This document shows positions 57,357 to 64,000 of a stretch of DNA of 64,000 nt, piece by piece; the first letter of the stretch is position 1; every line of letters starts with the position of its first letter. Both the position numbers and the translations under genes were made by a program. Source of the DNA: an uncultured Helicobacter sp. GTDB lineage: Bacteria; Campylobacterota; Campylobacteria; Campylobacterales; Helicobacteraceae. The stretch is from assembly GCA_944323645.1 (NCBI GenBank), contig CALUTE010000001.1, forward strand, positions 62,001 through 126,000, written 5' to 3'. The notes below the pieces were generated by a model that was not told the DNA's origin, did no database searches, and worked only from the letters and a program-made list of their open reading frames with translations.

Positions 57357-58087
57357 ATACTAGAAAAATTGCGAAACCAAGAGTACAAAACAACCCTTTT
57401 GGGGCTTTTGAAGTTTGAGTGCATAAGCCTCTATGGCAGAATCTCTTTAGGGCGCAAACCCACGCTCAAATCAGAGAGCAAAAATTATTTGCATTTAAGC
57501 TGTGGAAATAATGTTATATCCGATTGGGGGGGGGGCGCAATATAGCCATATACACGTTATAAATGCTGATTTTTTCTCTCATCTAAATTTTACAAACGAT
57601 ATACTACCCCAAAGCCACAATGACAGCTTGATATGTGCTATCCTTTCAAATGTGATGATAATAGTTTTGATGATATTTTTAGTGAGCATGTGTTAGAACA
57701 CTTTTACGTTGATGACGCAAAAAATATTTTGAAAGAGTGTTATAGAATCCTAAAACCACAATGCTACATACAACTAAGCATTCCGGATTTACACTTGTGC
57801 ATACAAGAATATCTGCAGCTAAAAGCAAATAAAGCAACGCCTATCTTGGTGCTGAGAGAGTTAGGCTTCTTACGCAAGAATTTTTGCACCTAAGCGTATG
57901 GGATTATGAAAGATTAGCGTATGAGCTGGATTCTATTGGGTTTGTGAATGTGCGACAATGTACCTTTGGGGAAGGAAGCAATGAAGATCTGCTTTTTGAC
58001 CTAAAAGAGCGCGCGTTTGACTTTTATCGAAGCAATGAAGAGATAAGGGCAACACCCAAGCACTTTGTGCACACATTATATGCTTAG
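57357..58087 (+). pseudogene. Broken SAM-dependent methyltransferase gene with poly-G tract
   Basis: Coding traces run through all three frames. An AAGGAG site is followed at the right spacing by ATA where a start codon should be (57357), then frame 1 gives NYLHLSCGNNVISDW (SAM motif I). Beyond a G10 tract the next frame gives HVINADFFSHLNFTNDILP, then a shift near 57630 gives DNSFDDIFSEHVLEHF and ILKECYRILKP, and a further shift near 57880 gives LHLSVWDYERLAYELDSIGF. This matches Methyltransf_11-type enzymes that modify glycans. With one G fewer the first break would heal, but not the later two. Its 3' end overlaps that of aroB by 4 bp. Confidence 0.72.
57526..57535 (+). repeat. Homopolymer G10
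   Basis: Ten G lie just after the SAM motif I coding of the methyltransferase remnant. Nine or twelve G would keep the upstream and downstream coding in one frame. Confidence 0.8.
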
Positions 58088-59163
58088 TGCTTTTGCCACA
58101 TTGCTAATGTGTTAAGCACCTCATCTTTTGCAATATCATCGCGAATAACACACTGCCCGATACCCTTTGGAAGTATGAATGTAATCTTGCCCTGTGTGGA
58201 TTTTTTGTCCAAAAAAAACTGCTCATAAAATGCCGCAACATCGTCTATCGTATATGTCATATCAAGCCCAAAGCGTTTAAAAGCAGAATCTATACGCTTA
58301 GATTCTGCTGTATTTAGGAGTGAGAGTTTGAGTGCGAGTGCATTTGCCATTTTCATACCTATTGCCACTGCCTCGCCGTGCAAAAACTGCGTATAGTTTG
58401 TGATTTTTTCGATCACATGCCCAAATGTATGCCCATAATTTAGCCCAGCTCGTATGCCACTCTCGCGCTCATCTTGCGCCACAACCTCTGCTTTTGTTTT
58501 AATGGCTTTGTAAATATAGGGCTCAAATGCCTTGATAGCAGCCGCATTTTGTGTTAGCAATGCAGAATCTGCTTTTTCAAGCGCCTCAAAACCCTCTTTA
58601 TCAAAGCAAATAGCGATTTTTAGCATTTCTGCAAGTCCAGCTTTTAACTCGCGTAATGGCAACGTAGCAAGAAAAGTAGAATCTATATACACTGCTTTTG
58701 GCTGATGAAACAGCCCAACAAGATTTTTGCCATACATATTGTTTATGCCACATTTTCCACCCACAGAAGCATCTACTTGGGCTAGTAGGGTTGTTGGTAT
58801 GGAGACAAAATCAATGCCTCGCTCAAAAATCCCACTCGCAAACCCAACCATATCGCTTATCACTCCGCCACCAAGAGCTATCATTAGAGACTTTCTATCA
58901 AGTCTATGCGCAAACGCACAAGAGAGAATCTGATCAATGTATTGCATTGTTTTATACTCTTCGCCATCTGGAACAACACAAACATACACCTCTTGTGCGC
59001 GTATTTTTGGTAGCACACGATGAAGGTATAATCCAGCAACTTTGGGATTGCTCACAAGCAAAGCCTTTGAAGCGCATTGTATATGAGCTTTTTCGTTGTT
59101 CAAAAAATCATCAATCACAATAGGATACGAAGCGGAATCTGTATGAAGATTAAGTATGGGCAT
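58084..59163 (-). CDS. aroB: 3-dehydroquinate synthase
   Basis: 359 aa. NAD-binding motif ALGGGVISDMVGFASGIFERG, then PTTLLAQVDASVGGKCGIN with metal-binding residues, and later GLNYGHTFGHVIEK. It is the second step of the shikimate pathway; aroE is at the far end of the window. AAAGGA lies before the ATG. Confidence 0.95.
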   Translation of the reverse strand: MPILNLHTDSASYPIVIDDFLNNEKAHIQCASKALLVSNPKVAGLYLHRVLPKIRAQEVYVCVVPDGEEYKTMQYIDQILSCAFAHRLDRKSLMIALGGGVISDMVGFASGIFERGIDFVSIPTTLLAQVDASVGGKCGINNMYGKNLVGLFHQPKAVYIDSTFLATLPLRELKAGLAEMLKIAICFDKEGFEALEKADSALLTQNAAAIKAFEPYIYKAIKTKAEVVAQDERESGIRAGLNYGHTFGHVIEKITNYTQFLHGEAVAIGMKMANALALKLSLLNTAESKRIDSAFKRFGLDMTYTIDDVAAFYEQFFLDKKSTQGKITFILPKGIGQCVIRDDIAKDEVLNTLAMWQKH

Positions 59164-59267
59164 AATAGTCCTTTAAGTATAATTGGTGCAAAAACACCAA
59201 ACCAAGCTAGGCTTAGATTCTGATAGCAGAATCCAAACGTTGCTAGAACACGTATATTGCGAGGTGG

Positions 59268-59870
59268 CTATTCAAAGCTCACTTTTGGCGAGGTTGTCAA
59301 AGTTGCCCTATCTTCTTCAAACTCAAGCAACCCACAATCTGACTGAAACCTCGCAAACATCGAGGCAATAACCACATTAGGAAAGCTCTGCTTATAGGTA
59401 TTATAATTCATCACGCTGTCATTGTATGCTTGGCGCGAAAAAGCGATTTTATTCTCTGTGCTAGCAATCTCTTCGTTAAGCTGCATAAGATTCTGGCTAG
59501 CTTTTAAATCGGGGTATGCCTCCACCATAATATTAAAACCTTTTAGCGCATTGGTTAGCTCACCTTCTGCTTTGCTAAATTCTGCAACTTTAGCAGAATC
59601 TAGTCCATTGGTATTAAGCACTTGAAGCGCGCTTGAAGCGGAATTGCGCGCATTTATAACCTTAAGCAAGGTTTGCTCTTCGTGGGACATATATTTTTTT
59701 GCTACCTCCACAAGATTTGGGATAAGGTCATAGCGGCGTTTAAGCTGTACATCAATTTGTGAAAAGGCATTTTGAGCTCGGTTTAGCAGGCTTACAAGCT
59801 GGTTATAAATACTTATTCCATACAATAGCAACAAAACCACTATGCCAAATGTTATCCATACACCTATCAT
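59268..59870 (-). CDS. LemA family protein
   Basis: 200 aa. One N-terminal membrane segment (VWITFGIVVLLLLYGISIYN), then a helical bundle with the family signature QIDVQLKRRYDLIPNLVEV and the later YPDLKASQNLMQLNEEIAST and FPNVVIA. The family is membrane-anchored with the bundle outside; its role is unclear. AGGAG precedes the ATG. It is alone between aroB and rpoD. Confidence 0.92.
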   Translation of the reverse strand: MIGVWITFGIVVLLLLYGISIYNQLVSLLNRAQNAFSQIDVQLKRRYDLIPNLVEVAKKYMSHEEQTLLKVINARNSASSALQVLNTNGLDSAKVAEFSKAEGELTNALKGFNIMVEAYPDLKASQNLMQLNEEIASTENKIAFSRQAYNDSVMNYNTYKQSFPNVVIASMFARFQSDCGLLEFEEDRATLTTSPKVSFE

Positions 59871-59978
59871 AAAAACTCCTAATTTCGTGAATGCTTGGCA
59901 AATTATACAAAATTTTTGTAAAATTTTAATTTTTTGCCGATTGTTACAAGTTACTAGATTCTATAAAAAGGCTATTAA

Positions 59979-61847
59979 ATGTCTGCAAAAACTACCAATC
60001 AACAACTTGAAGAACTCTTTAAAACTTCTGAACAAAAAATGGTCTCCCACGAAGCTCTAGCCCAAATTCTCAAAAAACCACCTACACTGCCTCAAGCAAA
60101 AAAAATCTTAGAATTTGCCAAAAAGTATAAGTGTGAGCTTGTTAGCGCCTCTGAACTTGCCAAAACACTCAATACACAAGATAAAATCAAGCTTGAAGAG
60201 GAGCGCAAAAAGATTCTTGATGAGGAGCTTGAAGAGGAATTTGACTTTATGAAAGAGCGCGAATTGCTTGAGTGGAGCAGAAGCGATAGCCCAGTGCGAA
60301 TGTATCTGCGCGAAATGGGGCAAATCGAGCTACTCACCAAAGAGGAGGAAGTCGAGCTTAGCAAGCAGATTGAATTTGGTGAAAATATTATTCTTGATGC
60401 GATTTGCTCAGTACCATACCTCATCGATTTCATTTATGACTACAAAGAAGCCCTCATCAATCGAGAGCGCCGTGTGAAAGAGCTCTTTAAAAGCTTTGAT
60501 GATGAGGGTGAGGGCAAAAGCTTTGAATCAGACGAAGAGCTTGAAGAGCTTGAAGAGCTTGAAGAGGAAGATGGTGAAGAGAGCAAGCGCCCTATTTCCA
60601 AAAAAGACCAGCGCCGCGTGGATAAAGTACTTGAAAGCTTCAAGGCTCTTGATAAAGCGAAAAAAGAATGGCTCAAAGTGCGTGAGACAACTATGGATAC
60701 CACAGATGAAGTGGAGAATCTAGTCTATATTTTGACACTTGCACACAAAAAAGAATTGTTAAAGGGTAGGCTGCTTGACTTAGGACCAACAAGCAAGCTT
60801 ATTAATGAGATTGTCAAGGCTATGGAAAACAGCCTCAAAAATGGTGATGGTTTTGAGCGTGAATTAGCACGCCTTGAGTATAAATTGCCACTTTTTAACG
60901 ACATACTGATTCAAAACCATCAAAAAATCCTTGCTAATATCACGAATATGAGCCGTGATGATATTGTGAATGCTGTACCAGAAACTACAATGGTGAGTGT
61001 CTATATGGAACTAAAAAAACTCTTTCAAACCAAAGAAGCAAGCGAAGGAGGTTTTAATCTTGACCCTGAAAAACTCAAAGAAATTCTTGAGCAAATCAAA
61101 CGTGGTAAGTCTATATCAGACAAAGCAAAAACAAAAATGGCAAAATCCAACCTTCGTTTGGTTGTAAGTATTGCCAAACGTTATACTAATCGTGGATTAC
61201 CCTTTTTGGATTTGATTCAAGAGGGAAATATCGGGCTTATGAAGGCAGTTGATAAGTTTGAATATGAAAAGGGTTTCAAATTTTCAACATATGCAACTTG
61301 GTGGATTCGCCAAGCTATTTCACGTGCTATTGCCGACCAAGCCCGCACAATCCGAATTCCTATCCATATGATAGAAACCATTAACAGAATCCATAAAATT
61401 ATGCGCAAATATGTCCAAGAAACTGGTAAAGAACCAGATGTGGAAATTATCGCAAAAGAGGTTGGGCTCAGTGTCGATAAGGTAAAAAATGTGATTAAAA
61501 TCACTAAGGAACCAGTAAGTCTTGAAGCGCCTATAGGCAACGATGATGATGGAAAGTTTGGAGATTTTGTCGAAGATAGAACCTCGCTAAGCGCTATGGA
61601 CTATATTCTTAAAGAAGATTTGCGCGCACAAATTGATGAGGTACTTGCCCAGCTTAACGAACGCGAACAATCCGTGATTAAAATGCGCTTTGGACTGCTT
61701 GATGATGAAAGCGATCGCACACTAGAAGAAATCGGCAAAGAACTCAATGTAACGCGAGAACGTGTGCGCCAAATAGAATCTAGCGCGATAAAAAAACTAA
61801 AGCATCCAAAAGTTGGACGCAAACTGAAAAATTATATCGAGGAATAG
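59979..61847 (+). CDS. rpoD: RNA polymerase housekeeping sigma factor RpoD (sigma-80 type)
   Basis: 622 aa. Region 1.2 [21 protein letters not shown], regions 2.2-2.4 [27 protein letters not shown]-type sequence with [13 protein letters not shown], region 3 and region 4.2 [21 protein letters not shown] non-conserved acidic insertion (about 165-205) contains [15 protein letters not shown], encoded by a 9-bp repeat. It recognises the TATAAT boxes noted in this window. AAAAAGG precedes the ATG. Confidence 0.96.
   Translation: MSAKTTNQQLEELFKTSEQKMVSHEALAQILKKPPTLPQAKKILEFAKKYKCELVSASELAKTLNTQDKIKLEEERKKILDEELEEEFDFMKERELLEWSRSDSPVRMYLREMGQIELLTKEEEVELSKQIEFGENIILDAICSVPYLIDFIYDYKEALINRERRVKELFKSFDDEGEGKSFESDEELEELEELEEEDGEESKRPISKKDQRRVDKVLESFKALDKAKKEWLKVRETTMDTTDEVENLVYILTLAHKKELLKGRLLDLGPTSKLINEIVKAMENSLKNGDGFERELARLEYKLPLFNDILIQNHQKILANITNMSRDDIVNAVPETTMVSVYMELKKLFQTKEASEGGFNLDPEKLKEILEQIKRGKSISDKAKTKMAKSNLRLVVSIAKRYTNRGLPFLDLIQEGNIGLMKAVDKFEYEKGFKFSTYATWWIRQAISRAIADQARTIRIPIHMIETINRIHKIMRKYVQETGKEPDVEIIAKEVGLSVDKVKNVIKITKEPVSLEAPIGNDDDGKFGDFVEDRTSLSAMDYILKEDLRAQIDEVLAQLNEREQSVIKMRFGLLDDESDRTLEEIGKELNVTRERVRQIESSAIKKLKHPKVGRKLKNYIEE
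60534..60566 (+). repeat. 9-bp tandem repeat in rpoD (GAAGAGCTT x 3.7)
   Basis: Three perfect GAAGAGCTT units and a partial fourth encode Glu-Glu-Leu repeats in the acidic insertion of RpoD. Changes in copy number would stay in frame. Confidence 0.8.
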
Positions 61848-62049
61848 AACTTTGTTTTTTGTTTTGTATTCATTTTCTGGTTTTGAGTCACATTTTGGTG
61901 TCTTTAAACCATAACTGTGAAGCAAATATCAAAGACCAAATCTCATTATCTTTTAGTGTTATGTTATTTACAACACATCTGGAATCTCCCCTCTACTTTT
62001 TTATACTTTTAGCTATAATTACGAACTTTTATTGCATAAAGGGATGGGT

Positions 62050-63093
62050 ATGCCAACATCAAAACAATATACATACAAAGATTCTGGTGTCAATATAGAT
62101 GAGGGCAATGCACTTGTAGAAGCACTAAAACCGCTTGTTGCAAGCACCTTTGATACGCAAGTTATTGGTGGTATTGGATCGTTTGCTGGTGCTTATGCAC
62201 TCCCTAGTGGCTATAAAGAACCTGTACTACTTGCTGCAACCGATGGTGTAGGCACAAAACTGCGCCTTGCTATTGATGCAATGAAACTAGATTCTGTAGG
62301 GATCGACCTTGTGGCAATGTGTGTTAATGATTTGATTTGCAACTTCGCCACGCCAGCATTTTTTCTAGACTACTATGCTACAGGCAAACTTGACAAAATG
62401 CTTGCTCTTGAGGTGATTAAAGGAATTGTTCAGGGTTGCAAGCAGGCAGGCTGTGCGCTTATTGGCGGTGAAAGTGCAGAAATGCCCGGAATGTACCATA
62501 ACAAAGACTTTGATATTGCAGGATTTGCAGTGGGGATAGCTGAAAAAAGTGAGTTAGAAGCGCCATCAAAGGTGCAAGCTGGTGATGTGCTTATTGGCTT
62601 GCCAAGTAGTGGCTTGCATAGCAATGGCTATTCATTAGCGCGTAAAGTATTGTTTGAAAAGCTAGCAATGCGCTTTAGTGACAAATTATGCGAGCGCAAA
62701 GAAGTGCAAAATGCCTTACCACATATAGATTCTGATAAAAATCTATTGCAAACCCTCTTAGAACCAACAACCATTTATGTTTCTGTGTTTAAGACTTATA
62801 AACACCTTATCAAATCTCTAGCACACATTACAGGCGGTGGTATCATTGAAAATCTACCGCGCGCTCTCCCCAAAGGTCTTGGCGCACATATCTATACAGA
62901 AGCAATTCCAAAGCAAGCAATATTTGCTCTACTTAGTGCTCATATTGATCTTAAAGAAGCTTACCGTGTGTTTAATATGGGAGTTGGTATGGTTTTTGCT
63001 GTAGCTCGAGAAAATGCCAACACAATCCTTACAGAAACAAATGGCTTCCTGTTGGGAGAAGTCGTACAGGGCAGTGATATTACCATAATTTAA
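62050..63093 (+). CDS. purM: Phosphoribosylaminoimidazole synthetase PurM
   Basis: 347 aa from ATG 62050, with AAAGGGA ending 6 bp before it; ATG 62044 is too close to that site. Signatures: YKDSGVNIDEGNALVEAL, GGIGSFAGAY, ATDGVGTKLRLA, DLVAMCVNDLI and ALIGGESAEMPGMY. It makes the imidazole ring in purine synthesis. It is preceded by about 200 bp with no gene seen. Confidence 0.95.
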   Translation: MPTSKQYTYKDSGVNIDEGNALVEALKPLVASTFDTQVIGGIGSFAGAYALPSGYKEPVLLAATDGVGTKLRLAIDAMKLDSVGIDLVAMCVNDLICNFATPAFFLDYYATGKLDKMLALEVIKGIVQGCKQAGCALIGGESAEMPGMYHNKDFDIAGFAVGIAEKSELEAPSKVQAGDVLIGLPSSGLHSNGYSLARKVLFEKLAMRFSDKLCERKEVQNALPHIDSDKNLLQTLLEPTTIYVSVFKTYKHLIKSLAHITGGGIIENLPRALPKGLGAHIYTEAIPKQAIFALLSAHIDLKEAYRVFNMGVGMVFAVARENANTILTETNGFLLGEVVQGSDITII

Positions 63094-63108
63094 ACGAAAG
63101 GGGATAAA

Positions 63109-63819
63109 TTGAGCTCTTTATTTAAAGCTTATGCTCTTCCCACTCTTATACTCTTGATTGGCATCGGATTATACTACGTGATGTTTTCTAAAAATGCAAT
63201 GCGCCATCTTGAAAAAACCACACAAACAAGTATAAGTACAAGCAAAGATAAAGATAATGCGACTAATATTGGTATTATAGAGCAAATAAATATAGATACC
63301 CTTGCGCGAACAAAAGACATAAACAATCAAATTGATACTAACAACAATCAGGATACACAAACTCCAACAGAAGTACAGCAAACTACAAGCACACAAACAG
63401 CAGGTAATGAAACACATACACCTTCGGTATCCTTGAGTCAAAACAATATTGAAGCAGTGTATTATGTGCAGGCAACAAGCGTTAATGTGCGTTTAGCACC
63501 TTCAATAAAAAGCAAGGTTATCGACAAAAAAACTTTAGGGCAAAAAGTGGTTGTTGCGCAAATTCAAGGCGAATGGGCGCAACTAGATTCTGGTGGGTGG
63601 ATAAGCAAAACGCTCCTTTCAGCAGTTGAGCCAAACCAAAAACCCTATTTTGTATTAATTGATCGACTAAATGTTCGAGAGAATGCTCTTTCAGATGCTC
63701 GTGTAATAGGTTTGCTTCATAAAAATCAACAAATCCGTATCATACAAATTCAAGGCGAATGGGCGCAACTAGATTCTGGTGGGTGGGTTGCCTCAAGGTT
63801 TATCAAAGAAGTGCAATGA
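63109..63819 (+). CDS. Membrane-anchored protein with two bacterial SH3 domains
   Basis: 236 aa from TTG 63109, supported by AAAGGGG. One membrane segment (ALPTLILLIGIGLYYVM), a Thr/Asn/Gln-rich linker (about 35-115), then two SH3b domains: ATSVNVRLAPSIKSKVI ... and DRLNVRENALSDARVIG .... Both end in the same QIQGEWAQLDSGGW. Such domains bind cell wall or proteins in the periplasm. The gene overlaps aroE by 4 bp (ATGA); the H. pylori neighbour pair is the same. Confidence 0.85.
   Translation: MSSLFKAYALPTLILLIGIGLYYVMFSKNAMRHLEKTTQTSISTSKDKDNATNIGIIEQINIDTLARTKDINNQIDTNNNQDTQTPTEVQQTTSTQTAGNETHTPSVSLSQNNIEAVYYVQATSVNVRLAPSIKSKVIDKKTLGQKVVVAQIQGEWAQLDSGGWISKTLLSAVEPNQKPYFVLIDRLNVRENALSDARVIGLLHKNQQIRIIQIQGEWAQLDSGGWVASRFIKEVQ
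63559..63786 (+). repeat. 42-bp direct repeat inside the SH3 gene
   Basis: The bases at 63559-63600 and 63745-63786 are identical over 42 bp and 186 bp (62 codons) apart, in the same frame. They encode QIQGEWAQLDSGGW at the end of each SH3 domain and each contains an AGATTCT motif. Confidence 0.9.
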
Positions 63820-64000
63820 ACTATCTTTGTGTCTTTGGCAATCCAATTGCCCACTCTCTTTCTCCACTTCTGCACAATGCTGTTTTTGAGTCTTTAGCCC
63901 TTCCTTATATCTATGGTAGATTTTGCTTACAAAGCGGTGAGTGCTTGCGCGAAAGCTTTGATATGCTTAATCTTTGTGGAGCAAACATCACGCTTCCTTT
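63816..64000 (+). CDS. aroE: Shikimate dehydrogenase AroE, N-terminal part (cut by window edge)
   Basis: From ATG 63816 the frame is open to the window end. The start MNYLCVFGNPIAHSLSPLLH carries the shikimate-binding SxS signature, and GANITLPF is the start of the NVTxPxK motif. It reduces 3-dehydroshikimate. The ATGA overlap with the SH3 gene indicates coupling. Confidence 0.92.
   Translation, partial: MNYLCVFGNPIAHSLSPLLHNAVFESLALPYIYGRFCLQSGECLRESFDMLNLCGANITLP

Noticed and set aside
60440-60703. Ser-rich minus-strand ORF
   Set aside because: It is the antisense of the acidic repeat of rpoD; poly-Ser is an artefact of GAAGAG repeats.
61848-62049. Possible gene between rpoD and purM
   Set aside because: The short plus-strand ORF there is hydrophobic, has no ribosome site and overlaps the purM start region.

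Overview
This is an AT-rich window from a Helicobacter (Campylobacterota) chromosome, most likely an enterohepatic species. The evidence is gene content and gene order. The block nhaA-yajC-secD-secF-(DUF6394-like)-leuS-lptE-folC-csd2-csd1-ccmA-mfd, the block glyQ-nif3-flgZ-waaA-rluA...lgt, the pairs panB-ruvB and ybgC-DUF493, and the pair SH3-protein-aroE all match, from memory, neighbourhoods in H. pylori. Short spacing, overlapping genes and TATAAT -10 boxes without clear -35 boxes also fit. I saw no tRNA, rRNA, CRISPR array, insertion sequence or prophage.

Layout. 1-1501 (minus): nnr (cut by the left edge) and a D-2-hydroxyacid dehydrogenase. 1759-3204 (plus): a secreted beta-propeller and a lipoprotein behind a 13-T tract. 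3277-7547 (minus): two overlapping dynamin-like GTPases. 7675-21781 (plus): a long, tightly packed gene run covering Na+/H+ exchange, Sec accessory proteins, leucyl-tRNA synthetase, LPS assembly, folate, helical cell-shape proteins and Mfd. 21865-23764 (minus): ruvB, panB. 23884-26526 (plus): three tandem outer-membrane barrels. 26554-34195 (minus): a possible four-gene operon (coiled-coil protein, histidine kinase, response regulator with an unusual winged-helix output, queuosine-precursor transporter), and upstream the AddA-like helicase-nuclease. 34296-42317 (plus): another barrel, then glyQ, nif3, flgZ, waaA, rluA, an overlapping HATPase-like/STAS-like pair, lgt and a fused double SMR transporter. 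42365-44313 (minus): two tiny genes and der. 44509-52834 (plus): sodB, copA, copP, gdhA, a DUF3298-like lipoprotein, and a membrane protein switched out of frame by a 13-C tract. 52835-55367: an accessory stretch with decayed sequence, small unknown proteins and lipoproteins. 55382-64000: ybgC, DUF493, mrp, a broken methyltransferase gene with a 10-G tract, aroB, lemA, rpoD, purM, an SH3 protein and the start of aroE.

Envelope biology dominates: LPS (lptE, waaA), lipoproteins (lgt and several substrates), secretion (yajC-secD-secF), cell shape (csd2-csd1-ccmA), outer-membrane barrels, and surface genes that look phase-variable through homopolymer tracts (C13, G10, T13, T16).

The strongest signal not explained by any gene is a dispersed odd palindrome, AGAWTCT (AGATTCT/AGAATCT), occurring about three times per kb inside and between genes. 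It often supplies the stop codon of a gene and sometimes sits as inverted pairs in intergenic hairpins. The best candidate for an undescribed protein system is the HATPase/STAS-like pair at 39658-40573, followed by the coiled-coil/kinase/regulator operon at 27192-30890. All family calls were made by eye, without database searches.
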